From: 66-474 sp035695065
Lineage (GTDB): Bacteria > Pseudomonadota > Gammaproteobacteria > Xanthomonadales > Rhodanobacteraceae
Length of the DNA stretch: 64,000 nt
NCBI GenBank assembly: GCA_035695065.1
Contig: DASSEW010000063.1
Coordinates: 7,170-71,169 of the forward strand
Direction: 5' to 3'
The translations under genes were made by a program, and so were the position numbers. The stretch's first letter is position 1, and each line of letters opens with the position of its first letter. The notes under the pieces are model-generated. The model did not search any database. It was not told the DNA's origin and saw nothing but the letters and a program-made list of their open reading frames with translations. Positions 38,783 to 46,782 of this stretch are shown in pieces.

Positions 38783-39196
38783 GTGCCGAAACGCATCAAT
38801 CCGCCATTGCCCAGCCGAACGCTCGAACACGCACATGTCCTGCGCCAGACAGGAACGGACGCGGAACACAAGTTGTGGCAACGGTTGCGCGGCGGCAAGT
38901 TGAATGGCTCCAAGTTCAGACGCCAGCATCCGATACCGCCGTACATCGCGCATTTCGTGTGTCTGAGAGCAAGGCTCGTCGTCGAACTGGACGGTTCGCA
39001 ACACGGAAACGAGCAGGACGCAACGCGAACGCGCTTTCTGGAGGCGCAGGGCTTCAAGGTCATGCGATTCTGGGACAATGATGTCTTGCGTAATACGGAC
39101 GCCGTGCTCGAGGCAATCTTGAGCGCCGTCGAAAACCGGACCCTCACCCCCACCCCTCTCCCGGAGGGAGAGGGGCTTCAAGAGCAAAACGCATGA
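38783..39196 (+). CDS. DUF559 endonuclease-domain protein, cassette A
   Basis: 137 residues from a GTG at 38783; no ATG start is available. The DUF559 core, related to Vsr/PD-(D/E)XK nucleases, shows TDAEHKLWQRLRGGKL, FRRQHPIPPYIAHF, LVVELDGSQH with probable catalytic Glu and Asp, RTRFLEAQGFKVMRFW and VLRN. The C terminus (TLTPTPLPEGEG) is encoded by the right-hand repeat. The stop TGA overlaps the hmgA ATG. Bracketed by inverted repeats and placed between hppD and hmgA, it looks like a mobile or repeat-associated insertion. Target and activity are unknown. Confidence 0.88.
   Translation: MPKRINPPLPSRTLEHAHVLRQTGTDAEHKLWQRLRGGKLNGSKFRRQHPIPPYIAHFVCLRARLVVELDGSQHGNEQDATRTRFLEAQGFKVMRFWDNDVLRNTDAVLEAILSAVENRTLTPTPLPEGEGLQEQNA
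39141..39175 (-). repeat. Right CT-rich hairpin bordering DUF559 copy A
   Basis: CCCTCACCCCCACCCC followed by the hairpin CTCTCCCGGAGGGAGAG and GGG. It is the inverted partner of 38741-38775, with two mismatches. It lies inside the 3' end of the nuclease gene and 17 bp before the hmgA start. Confidence 0.92.
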
Positions 39197-40521
39197 GCAA
39201 CGGCAAGCAACCCGACGCACCGCGCGAACGCTACCTCTCCGGCTTCGGCAACGAGCACGCGACCGAGGCGTTGCCGGGTGCGCTGCCCGTAGGTCAGAAC
39301 TCGCCGCAGCGCGTGGCGTATGGGCTTTATGCCGAGCAGCTTTCCGGTACCGCGTTCACCGCGCCGCGGCACGCGAACCGGCGGAGCTGGCTGTACCGCA
39401 TCCGTCCGGCGGCGATGCACGGGCCGTTCGAAGCCTTTGCGCATCCGCATTTCCACAACCGTTTCGATGAAGCGCCGACTTCGCCGAACCAGTTGCGCTG
39501 GAGTCCGTTTCCGCTGCCGCAGGCACCGACCGATTTCGTGGATGGCCTCTACACGATGGCGGGCAACGGCAGCGCGGCGACGCAAGGCGGCTGCGGCTTG
39601 CATATCTACGCGTGCAACCGTTCGATGCAGGGCCGTTTCTTCTACGACGCCGACGGCGAGCTGGTGATCGTGCCGCAGCACGGCCGGCTGAAGATCGCCA
39701 CGGAACTCGGCGTGCTGGAGATCGAGCCGCAGCAGATCGCGCTGATTCCGCGCGGCGTGCGTTTCCGCGTCGAGCTACTCGATGGCGAAGCGCGCGGCTA
39801 TGTCGGCGAGAACTTCGGCGCGCCGTTGCGGCTGCCGGAATTGGGTCCGATCGGCTCCAACTGCCTCGCCAATGCGCGCGATTTCGAAGCACCCGCCGCA
39901 ACCTACGAAGACGTGGATGGCGAATTCGAGCTGATCGCGAAGTTCCAGGGCAACCTCTGGCGCGCGGCGATGGATCACTCTCCGCTGGACGTGGTCGCCT
40001 GGCACGGAAACAACACGCCGTACCGCTATGACCTGCGTCGCTTCAACACGATCGGTTCGATTTCATACGACCATCCCGATCCGTCCATCTTCACGGTGCT
40101 GACGTCGCCCTCCGACACGCCGGGCACGGCGAACATGGATTTCGTGATCTTCCCGCCGCGATGGCTGGTGGCGGAGAACACGTTCCGGCCGCCGTGGTTC
40201 CATCGCAACGTGATGAGCGAATTCATGGGCCTGATCCACGGCGCTTACGACGCCAAGGCGGAAGGTTTCGCGCCCGGCGGCGCTTCGCTGCACAACTGCA
40301 TGAGCGGCCACGGCCCGGATGCGGAGACGTTCGCGAAAGCGAGCGCGAGCGACACGTCGAAACCGCAGCACATCGTGGACACCATGGCTTTCATGTTCGA
40401 GACGCTCCACGTGATCCATCCGACCCGGCAGGCGCTGGAGTCGCCGCAGCGGCAGCGCGATTACCAGGAGTGCTGGGCGGGGCTGAAGAAGCATTTCGAT
40501 CCGTCACGCCGCGAGCGCTGA
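39193..40521 (+). CDS. hmgA: Homogentisate 1,2-dioxygenase
   Basis: 442 residues. Opens the homogentisate ring to maleylacetoacetate using Fe(II). Signatures: LSGFGNEHATEALPGALPVG, RRSWLYRIRPAAMHGPF, and the C-terminal iron-site segment FMGLIHGAYDAKAEGF with PGGASLHNCMSGHGPDAE. The ATG overlaps the DUF559 stop codon (ATGA), so its translation may be coupled to that gene. A methyltransferase and then fahA follow. Confidence 0.96.
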   Translation: MSNGKQPDAPRERYLSGFGNEHATEALPGALPVGQNSPQRVAYGLYAEQLSGTAFTAPRHANRRSWLYRIRPAAMHGPFEAFAHPHFHNRFDEAPTSPNQLRWSPFPLPQAPTDFVDGLYTMAGNGSAATQGGCGLHIYACNRSMQGRFFYDADGELVIVPQHGRLKIATELGVLEIEPQQIALIPRGVRFRVELLDGEARGYVGENFGAPLRLPELGPIGSNCLANARDFEAPAATYEDVDGEFELIAKFQGNLWRAAMDHSPLDVVAWHGNNTPYRYDLRRFNTIGSISYDHPDPSIFTVLTSPSDTPGTANMDFVIFPPRWLVAENTFRPPWFHRNVMSEFMGLIHGAYDAKAEGFAPGGASLHNCMSGHGPDAETFAKASASDTSKPQHIVDTMAFMFETLHVIHPTRQALESPQRQRDYQECWAGLKKHFDPSRRER

Positions 40522-40532
40522 CGCACGCCACG

Positions 40533-41279
40533 ATGGGAACGCAACCCTCCGCCGGGCTCGATCCGTACGCACACTACGCCGAGTGGAAGCAGTGGAGCGG
40601 CGCGTTCGCGCCGCGCGAGAAGGAGTCACGCTATTTCGCCGCGGAACTGCGCGGCATCCCGCTGCAGGGACGGCGCGTGCTGGAGATCGGCTTCGGAAAC
40701 GGCGGGTTCCTCGCGTGGTGCCGCGCGCAAGGCGCGCAGGTGTTGGGCATCGAGATCAACGATGCCATGCTGGAAGCTGCGCGCCGCCACGGCTTCGAGG
40801 CGTCGAAAGCCACGCTCTCCGAACTCGCGGAACGCGGCGAGCAGTACGACCTGATCGCCGCGTTCGACGTGCTCGAGCATTGGGACGCCGAAGAGCTGTT
40901 GCGGAACTTCGGCCTGGTCCGGAAACTGTTGCGCGAAGGCGGCACGTTCCTCGCGCGGTTCCCGAACGGGCAAAGCCCGTTCGGTCGCGTGTTCCAGCAC
41001 GGCGATTTCAGCCACAAGAGCACGCTCTCAAGTTACAAGATCGAATACCTCGCCACGGCCACCGGATTGGAAGTGGCGCGGATCGCCAATGCACGCCGCG
41101 TTGCCGCCCACGCCGATCCGCTGTCGGTCCTGCGGCAGCGCTGGCTTGCCTGGCGCAGACGCCGCATCGAGCGCAAACTCTCGCGCTTGTACGGCATGCC
41201 GCGGTTGCCGCTGGATCCCAATCTCGTGGCCGTGCTGCGCAAGCCGCGACAGCAGAACGATTCCAACCCCAACGGATGA
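40533..41279 (+). CDS. Class I SAM-dependent methyltransferase
   Basis: 248 residues from the ATG at 40533, 11 bp after hmgA. SAM-binding motif I is VLEIGFGNGGFLAWCRAQGA; motif II is EQYDLIAAFDVLEHW. The body fits methyltransferase fold type 11/23. It sits between hmgA and fahA, where maleylacetoacetate isomerase might be expected, but it shows no GST-like features. Substrate unknown; a sugar or lipid methylation role is as likely as any in aromatic catabolism. Confidence 0.82.
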   Translation: MGTQPSAGLDPYAHYAEWKQWSGAFAPREKESRYFAAELRGIPLQGRRVLEIGFGNGGFLAWCRAQGAQVLGIEINDAMLEAARRHGFEASKATLSELAERGEQYDLIAAFDVLEHWDAEELLRNFGLVRKLLREGGTFLARFPNGQSPFGRVFQHGDFSHKSTLSSYKIEYLATATGLEVARIANARRVAAHADPLSVLRQRWLAWRRRRIERKLSRLYGMPRLPLDPNLVAVLRKPRQQNDSNPNG

Positions 41280-41283
41280 CGCG

Positions 41284-42282
41284 ATGAAACTCGGATCTCT
41301 CAAGGAAGGCGGGCGGGACGGCACGCTGGTCGTGGTCAGCCGCGACCTGTGCCACGCGGTGCGCGCGAGCGACATCGCGCCGACGCTGCAGGCCGCGCTC
41401 GACGACTGGCAGAACACCGCGCCGCGCCTGCACGCGCTCTACGACGCGCTCTGCCTGCACCGGCACAAGGCCGTGCAGCACGCCTTCGAACTCGACTTCA
41501 ACGATCTGGCTTCGCCGTTGCCGCGCGCCTACGAATTCGTGGACGGCAGCGCCTATCTGCCGCACGTGGAGCGGGTGCGCAAGGCGCGCGGTGCGCAGGT
41601 GCCGGAGAGCTTCTACACCGATCCGCTGATGTACCAGGCCACCAGCGCGGGCTTCCTCGGGCCGTGCGATCCGGTGCGCGTGCCGAGCGAGGACTACGGC
41701 ATCGATCTCGAAGCCGAGGTGATGGTGGTCACCGACGACGTGCCGATGGCGGTGACGCCGGAGGCCGCCTCAGAACACATCCAGCTGGTCGGGCTGGTCA
41801 ATGATGTCTCGTTGCGCGCGCTGATTCCGAACGAGTTGGCGAAAGGCTTCGGCTTCCTGCAATCCAAGCCGCGCTCGGCGCTGTCGCCGGTGCTGGTCAC
41901 GCCCGACGAGCTGCGCGACGCGTGGCGCGAAGACAAGCTGCACCTGCCGATGCGCACCTGGATCAATGGCAAGTGGTTCGGCGAGGCGGAAGCGGGCGAA
42001 GACATGCAGTTCAACTTCGCGCAGTTGATCGCCCACGCCGCGAAGACGCGACCGCTCACCGCCGGCACGATCGTCGGCTCCGGCACCATCGCCAACCAGG
42101 ACACTTCGAAGGGCGCGTCGTGCCTCGCCGAGCAGCGCACGGTGGAAACCCTGCGCGACGGCAAGCCGAGCACCCCGTTCCTGAAGTACGGCGACCTGAT
42201 CAAGATCGAGATGCTGGACGTGGATGGCAATTCGATTTTCGGGGCGATCGAACAACGCATCGAGGCACCACTCGCAAGATGA
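41284..42282 (+). CDS. fahA: Fumarylacetoacetate hydrolase
   Basis: 332 residues from the ATG at 41284, 4 bp after the methyltransferase stop. Cleaves fumarylacetoacetate to fumarate and acetoacetate. Metal ligands lie in SEDYGIDLEAEVMVVTDDVP (Glu-x-Glu) and VGLVNDVSLR; GTIVGSGTIANQD is the catalytic-loop segment. Clean N-terminal start at MKLGSLKEGG. Stop overlaps the GNAT start (ATGA). Final enzyme of the pathway after HppD and HmgA. Confidence 0.95.
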   Translation: MKLGSLKEGGRDGTLVVVSRDLCHAVRASDIAPTLQAALDDWQNTAPRLHALYDALCLHRHKAVQHAFELDFNDLASPLPRAYEFVDGSAYLPHVERVRKARGAQVPESFYTDPLMYQATSAGFLGPCDPVRVPSEDYGIDLEAEVMVVTDDVPMAVTPEAASEHIQLVGLVNDVSLRALIPNELAKGFGFLQSKPRSALSPVLVTPDELRDAWREDKLHLPMRTWINGKWFGEAEAGEDMQFNFAQLIAHAAKTRPLTAGTIVGSGTIANQDTSKGASCLAEQRTVETLRDGKPSTPFLKYGDLIKIEMLDVDGNSIFGAIEQRIEAPLAR

Positions 42283-42839
42283 GCGTTGTCGCGCCGGTTG
42301 CCGTGCCGGTTCTCGAGAGTCCGCGACTTCGCCTGCGGGCGCTGCGCGACGACGATGCCGAGGCATTGCTGGTGCTGCATGGCGATCCGGAAGTGATGCG
42401 CTACTGGAGCACCTCGCCCTGGACCGACATCGCGCAGGCGCACGCGCACCTGCAGCGCGCGCGCCGCGACTTCGAATCGGGCGGCGTCTTGCCGTGGGCG
42501 ATCGCAACTGCTGCATCCGACGAGTTGATTGGTACGGTCACGCTGTTCCGGATCGACCGCGACCATCGCCGGGCGGAAGTCGGCTACGCGCTCGGCTCCG
42601 CGCATTGGGGCAAGGGACTCGCGAGCGAGGCGCTGGGAACCGTCCTGCGCCACGCATTCGATTCGATGCAACTGGAGCGCGTCGAGGCCGATACCGATCC
42701 GCGCAATACGTCTTCGCGCCGGATGCTGGAGCGGCTGGGCTTCGTGCAGGAAGGCACGCTGCGCCGGCGCTGGTTCGTCAACGACGAGTGGTGCGACACC
42801 GCGTTCTACGGACTGCTGCGCGAGGACTTCCGCGGGTGA
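42279..42839 (+). CDS. GNAT-family N-acetyltransferase (RimJ-like)
   Basis: 186 residues, ATG overlapping the fahA stop. RimJ/RimL-type GNAT: SPRLRLRALRDDDAEALL, acetyl-CoA-binding YALGSAHWGKGLASEALG, and DPRNTSSRRMLERLGFVQEG. These often acetylate ribosomal protein termini, antibiotics or metabolites; the target here is unknown. Its stop overlaps the next GTG, continuing the translationally coupled operon. Confidence 0.87.
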   Translation: MSVVAPVAVPVLESPRLRLRALRDDDAEALLVLHGDPEVMRYWSTSPWTDIAQAHAHLQRARRDFESGGVLPWAIATAASDELIGTVTLFRIDRDHRRAEVGYALGSAHWGKGLASEALGTVLRHAFDSMQLERVEADTDPRNTSSRRMLERLGFVQEGTLRRRWFVNDEWCDTAFYGLLREDFRG

Positions 42840-43240
42840 GCCTCGCCGCGCATTATCTCGAGATCCGCGACATCCATGTCACCGCGGTGATCGCTTCCGG
42901 CACGCTGTTCCTCGGCCGCGGCGCACTGGCGCTGGGACGCTGGCGGCATGTGATGCACCCGGTCCTGCGCTACGGTTCGATGCTGATCGACACCGTGCTG
43001 CTGGCGGCGGGCATCACGCTGATGTTCGTGATCCACCAGTATCCGTTCGTCAACGGCTGGCTCACCACCAAGCTGTTCCTGCTGACCGTCTACATCGTGC
43101 TGGGCACGTTCGCGCTGAAACGTGCGCGCACGCAGGGCATTCGCGCCACCTGCTACCTGCTGGCGCTGGCGACCTTCGCCTACATCATCAGCGTGGCGCT
43201 TGCGCACGATCCGCGCGGGATCTTCGCGCTGGTTCGCTGA
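42836..43240 (+). CDS. SirB2 family membrane protein
   Basis: 134 residues from a GTG at 42836 that overlaps the preceding TGA. Four membrane helices with the SirB2 pattern: EIRDIHVTAVIASGTLFLGRG at the start, VLRYGSMLIDTVLLAAGITL, GWLTTKLFLLTVYIVLGTFA, and CYLLALATFAYIISVALAHD. Inner-membrane protein of unknown function; the name derives from an invasion-expression locus in Salmonella. Last gene of the fahA operon, 5 bp from the convergent hemoglobin gene. Confidence 0.82.
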   Translation: MSLAAHYLEIRDIHVTAVIASGTLFLGRGALALGRWRHVMHPVLRYGSMLIDTVLLAAGITLMFVIHQYPFVNGWLTTKLFLLTVYIVLGTFALKRARTQGIRATCYLLALATFAYIISVALAHDPRGIFALVR

Positions 43241-43245
43241 ACGCC

Positions 43246-43656
43246 TCAGCCGTGCGCGGAGTCGCGTTCGCGTCGGCGCAGGTGGGCGCTGATGCCGAGC
43301 CCCACCCGCATGCCATAGCCGATGCGTTCGGCATAGCCGATCATCAGCTCCATCGATTCCGGATCGGGCAGCACCTCGCGCACGGTTTCGCGCCACAGCG
43401 CCAGCCAGCGCTCGAAGTGTTCGTTGCCGATGCCGAGCGGCTGGTGCTTGCCGAGCGGATTGCCGCGATACTGCGCCGTGCGCAACGCGACCGTTGACCA
43501 GAACGAGGTCATCAGCGCCTTGTGATGGCTCCAGTCCTCCACGATCGGGTTGAACACCGGCCCGAGCATCGGGTCGGCACCGACCTTGTCGTAGAAACGG
43601 TCCACCAGTCGCGCCAGTCGCGCTTCGTCGAGTCCGGCTGGAATGGGGTCGTACAT
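43246..43656 (-). CDS. Group III-type truncated hemoglobin
   Basis: 136 residues from the ATG at 43656; a TTG at 43671 would add five. The globin pattern includes LVDRFYDKVGADPMLGPVFN, HHKALMTSFWSTVALRT, YRGNPLGKH and the proximal His in NEHFERWLALWRE. Truncated hemoglobins bind O2 or NO; group III proteins are often tied to microaerobic or nitrosative conditions. A candidate FNR/Anr box lies about 60 bp upstream. Confidence 0.88.
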   Translation of the reverse strand: MYDPIPAGLDEARLARLVDRFYDKVGADPMLGPVFNPIVEDWSHHKALMTSFWSTVALRTAQYRGNPLGKHQPLGIGNEHFERWLALWRETVREVLPDPESMELMIGYAERIGYGMRVGLGISAHLRRRERDSAHG

Positions 43657-43712
43657 GGGATGAAGGGACAAGAATCCAGGTTGAATTTTCGATCGCGCCG
43701 CCCCGTGCGGCC

Positions 43713-43726
43713 ATGACCTGGATCAA
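43713..43726 (-). promoter_or_regulatory. Candidate FNR/Anr box upstream of the truncated hemoglobin
   Basis: TTGATCCAGGTCAT on the minus strand matches the FNR consensus TTGAT-N4-ATCAA perfectly in the left half and at 3 of 5 in the right half. It is centred about 60 bp before the start codon. A low-oxygen activator site is plausible for a hemoglobin gene but is not proven. Confidence 0.4.
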
Positions 43727-43731
43727 GTCAA

Positions 43732-43766
43732 AACGAAAAACCCGCGGAGGCCGCGGGTTTTTCGTT
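43732..43766. terminator. Bidirectional rho-independent terminator before gapA 3' end
   Basis: AACGAAAAACCCGCGG and CCGCGGGTTTTTCGTT form a 16-bp stem with a 3-nt loop. A run of A on one side and T on the other lets it work in both directions. On the minus strand it lies just downstream of gapA and upstream of the hemoglobin promoter region, insulating the two. Confidence 0.9.
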
Positions 43767-43785
43767 GCAACCATGGCGGGAACGA

Positions 43786-44796
43786 TCAACGCGCGTTCGC
43801 GAACGCCTCGGTCATGTCCAGCATGCGGTTGGAGAAGCCCCACTCGTTGTCGTACCAGCCGAGCACCTTCACCAAGGTGCCCCCCATCACGCGCGTCTGC
43901 GTCGCGTCGTAGGTGCACGAAGCCGGGTTGTGGTTGAAGTCCACCGACACCAGCGGCAGCGTGTTCACCGCCATCACGCCCTTCATGCGGCCGTTCGCGG
44001 CCTCGTTGATCGCCGCATCAATCTCTTCCTTCGTGGTCGGACGCTGCGCGACGAAGGTGAGGTCGGTCGCCGACACGTTGATGGTCGGGATGCGCATCGA
44101 GAAGCCGTCCAGCTTGCCGTTGAGTTCCGGCAGCACCAGGCCCACCGCCACCGCCGCGCCCGTCTTGGTCGGGATCTGCGACATCGTGGCCGAACGCGCG
44201 CGGCGCAGGTCCTTGTGGAACACGTCGGTCAGCACCTGGTCGTTGGTGTAGGCGTGGATCGTGGTCATCAGGCCGTGCACGATGCCGATCTTTTCGTGCA
44301 GCACCTTGGCCAGCGGCGCGAGGCAGTTGGTGGTGCAGGAAGCGTTGGAGATGATCTGGTCGCTGGCCTTGATCTGGTCGTGGTTGACGCCGTAGACGAA
44401 GGTGCCGTCCACGCCTTCGCCGGGCGCCGAGATGATCACCTTCTTCGCGCCGGCGGCAAGGTGCGCCGCGGCCTTGTCGCGCTTGGTGAACAGGCCGGTG
44501 GACTCGATCACGATGTCGATGCCGAGGTCCTTCCACGGCAGCTTCGACGGGTCGCGCTCGGCGCAGACCTTGATGTGGTCGCCGTTGATCACGAGGTCGC
44601 CGCCTTCGACCTTCACCTCGAACGGGAACTTGCCGTGCGCGGTGTCGTAGCGGGTCAGGTGCGCATTGGTCTCGGCGTCGCCCAGATCGTTGATGGCGAC
44701 CACGCGAATCGAACCGGTGCGGCCGGATTCGTACAGCGCGCGCAGGATGTTGCGGCCGATGCGACCGTAACCGTTGATGGCGACCTTGATGGCCAT
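43786..44796 (-). CDS. gapA: Glyceraldehyde-3-phosphate dehydrogenase, type I
   Basis: 336 residues from the ATG at 44796, after GAGGAAGC. NAD-binding Rossmann start KVAINGYGRIGRNILRAL, catalytic Cys in ISNASCTTNCLAPLAKVL with the catalytic His in MTTIHAYTNDQ, and C-terminal VGWYDNEWG-like LGWYDNEWGFSNRMLDM. Glycolytic/gluconeogenic. Asp at the end of strand 2 (AINDLGD) favours NAD+ over NADP+. Followed by a strong terminator. Confidence 0.96.
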   Translation of the reverse strand: MAIKVAINGYGRIGRNILRALYESGRTGSIRVVAINDLGDAETNAHLTRYDTAHGKFPFEVKVEGGDLVINGDHIKVCAERDPSKLPWKDLGIDIVIESTGLFTKRDKAAAHLAAGAKKVIISAPGEGVDGTFVYGVNHDQIKASDQIISNASCTTNCLAPLAKVLHEKIGIVHGLMTTIHAYTNDQVLTDVFHKDLRRARSATMSQIPTKTGAAVAVGLVLPELNGKLDGFSMRIPTINVSATDLTFVAQRPTTKEEIDAAINEAANGRMKGVMAVNTLPLVSVDFNHNPASCTYDATQTRVMGGTLVKVLGWYDNEWGFSNRMLDMTEAFANAR

Positions 44797-44918
44797 GGGA
44801 TTGCTTCCTCGTGCGTGGGGTGCGGTGGAACGCATTATTTTACCGAGAACGGTCAAGGGTTTCAGCGGCATGCGGAACGCGGCGGCATAATGGCTTGACA
44901 GAGCGCCATGGGGCTTCG

Positions 44919-45788
44919 ATGCAACCGCACGTCACGCCGTTCTTCCATGCGCCGACCTCCACCTGGTCCTACATCGTGCGCGATCCGGACGGTGCCGCAG
45001 CGGCGATCATCGATCCGGTGCTGGACTTCGATCCAGCAAGCGGCCGTGTTTCGACCGAAAGCGCGGGCAAGCTGCTCGAACACCTGCGCGAGCACGCGCT
45101 GGAAGCGAAGTGGATCCTGGAAACCCACGTGCACGCGGATCACCTCACCGCGTCGGCGTGGCTGAAGCGCCACACCGGCGCGCAGGTCGCGATCGGCGCG
45201 TGCGTGGTCGAAGTGCAGCGCACCTTCAAGGCGCTGCTGAACCTGGATGACGATTTGGTTATCGATGGCTCGCAATTCGACGCGCTGCTGGCCGATGGCG
45301 ACACGCTGCCGCTGGGCGCATTGCAGGTCGAGGCGATCGCCACGCCGGGCCACACGCCCGATGGCGTGAGCTATCGCATCGGCGATGCGGTCTTCATCGG
45401 CGATACGCTGTTCGCGCCCGCGCTCGGCAGCGCACGCTGCGACTTCCCGGGCGGCGACGCGGCCACGTTGTACGCATCGGTGCAGCGGCTTTACGCGCTG
45501 CCCGGCGATACGCGCGTATTCCTCTGCCATGACAATCCATCGGCTGGCGAAGAGCCCCGCGCGCAAACTTCCATCGCCGAACAGATGCAGGCCAACAAGC
45601 ACATCGCGCGTGGCACGAGCGAAGAACAATTCGTGGCGATGCGCCGCGCGCGCGATGCCACGCTTTCGGTGCCGAAACTGCTGTGGCCGGCGCTGCAGGT
45701 GAACATCCGCGCGGGGCAACTGCCGTCGGCGGAAGACAACGGGCGCAGCTACCTCAAGCTGCCGCTGGATGCGGGTGGATTGGAATGA
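44919..45788 (+). CDS. MBL-fold metallo-hydrolase, persulfide-dioxygenase-like (ETHE1/Blh group)
   Basis: 289 residues from the ATG at 44919. Metallo-beta-lactamase fold: THVHADHLTASAWL (HxHxDH), TPGHTPDGVSYRIGD and FLCHDNPSAGEE. The THVHADH context and length resemble Blh/ETHE1-like persulfide dioxygenases, which oxidise glutathione persulfide; no rhodanese domain is fused. Substrate inferred. Stop overlaps the nuclease ATG, implying co-translation. Confidence 0.82.
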   Translation: MQPHVTPFFHAPTSTWSYIVRDPDGAAAAIIDPVLDFDPASGRVSTESAGKLLEHLREHALEAKWILETHVHADHLTASAWLKRHTGAQVAIGACVVEVQRTFKALLNLDDDLVIDGSQFDALLADGDTLPLGALQVEAIATPGHTPDGVSYRIGDAVFIGDTLFAPALGSARCDFPGGDAATLYASVQRLYALPGDTRVFLCHDNPSAGEEPRAQTSIAEQMQANKHIARGTSEEQFVAMRRARDATLSVPKLLWPALQVNIRAGQLPSAEDNGRSYLKLPLDAGGLE

Positions 45789-46681
45789 ATCCGTTCGTCC
45801 TGATCGTAGGCCAAAGCCCGAAGTCGAAGGACGGCGCTTCGACTCCGCTCGCTGCGCGAGCGAAGCCTGTCCTGAGCCGCGTCGAAGGGCTCAGCGCGAA
45901 CGGACTCGTGAGACGCCTGGGAGCGGCATTGGTCGGGCTTTTGATGGCCACCCCGGCCCTCGCATGGGGCCCGCTCGGTCATCGCATCGTCGCGCGGCTG
46001 GCGGAAGCGCAGCTCACGCCGCAGGCGCGCGCGGAGGTGGATCGCCTGCTGCACGAGCAGGGCGCGCGGCATCTTTCCGATGTTTCTGTATGGGCCGACG
46101 ATCTGCGCGACACTGATCCCGCGCTGTACAAACGCACCTCGCGCCTGCACTTCGTCAATTTCCACTCGCGCGATTGCGTCTACGCTCCGCCGCGCGATTG
46201 CGCCGATGGCCAGTGCGTGGTCGCGGCGATCGCGCATTACGCAGCGGTTCTCGGCGACCGCTCGCGCAGCGATGCCGAACGCGCGCAGGCGCTGGATTTC
46301 GTGGTGCACTTCGTGGCCGACGTGCACCAGCCGCTGCACGCCAGTTCCGGCGACGACTTCGGCGGCAACGACTACCAGGTGCGCTGGCACGATCGCGGCA
46401 CCAACCTGCATCGCGTCTGGGATTCGCTGATGCTGGACGACGCGCACCTGTCCGCCGCGCGTTACGCGCGCGCATTGATGAGCGAGCGCGCGCCCGTGCA
46501 AGGCGGCGGCACGCCGGCGCAGTGGGCCGAAGAATCCTGTCGCATCGCGCGCGCCGTGTATCCACCCACGCGCACCATCACGCAGGCTTACGTCGCACGC
46601 GAGCGGCCGGTCGCGGAACAGCGGCTGCGGCAGGCCGGCGCGCGCCTGGCGGCGTTGCTCAACCGCGAACTTGCGCCGTAA
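45785..46681 (+). CDS. S1/P1-type secreted nuclease with repeat-derived N-terminal extension
   Basis: 298 residues from the ATG at 45785. The catalytic part begins after signal peptide LVRRLGAALVGLLMATPALA with cleavage at ALA|WGPLGHR, leaving the N-terminal Trp and His that bind zinc in S1/P1 nucleases. Other zinc ligands appear in SVWADDLR, RLHFVNFH, FVVHFVADVHQPLHAS and NLHRVWDS. Residues 2-40 are encoded by a palindromic repeat, so the functional start may be the GTG at 45908. Degrades single-stranded nucleic acid in the periplasm or outside. Confidence 0.88.
   Translation: MNPFVLIVGQSPKSKDGASTPLAARAKPVLSRVEGLSANGLVRRLGAALVGLLMATPALAWGPLGHRIVARLAEAQLTPQARAEVDRLLHEQGARHLSDVSVWADDLRDTDPALYKRTSRLHFVNFHSRDCVYAPPRDCADGQCVVAAIAHYAAVLGDRSRSDAERAQALDFVVHFVADVHQPLHASSGDDFGGNDYQVRWHDRGTNLHRVWDSLMLDDAHLSAARYARALMSERAPVQGGGTPAQWAEESCRIARAVYPPTRTITQAYVARERPVAEQRLRQAGARLAALLNRELAP
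45790..45904. repeat. Palindromic element at the 5' end of the S1/P1 nuclease gene
   Basis: Bounded by TCCGTTCG and CGAACGGA. Inside are CGTCCTGATCGTAGGC, GAAGTCGAAGGACGGC and GTCCTGAGCCGCGTCGAAGG, the same family as 34556-34678. It lies in frame directly after the upstream start codon of the nuclease gene. Confidence 0.82.
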
Positions 46682-46782
46682 CCGGGCGGCGACTCCCCTT
46701 GCTGCATGCGCACTTGCGGCGGCCGAAGGCGCCAGCCATGATCGGCCGGCCGCAGGGGTGCGGTCTTACGGGAGGGCAAGTC

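Noticed and set aside
38741..39175. CRISPR-like array
   Set aside because: The repeats are a single inverted pair around a gene, not regularly spaced direct repeats with spacers. No cas gene occurs in the window.
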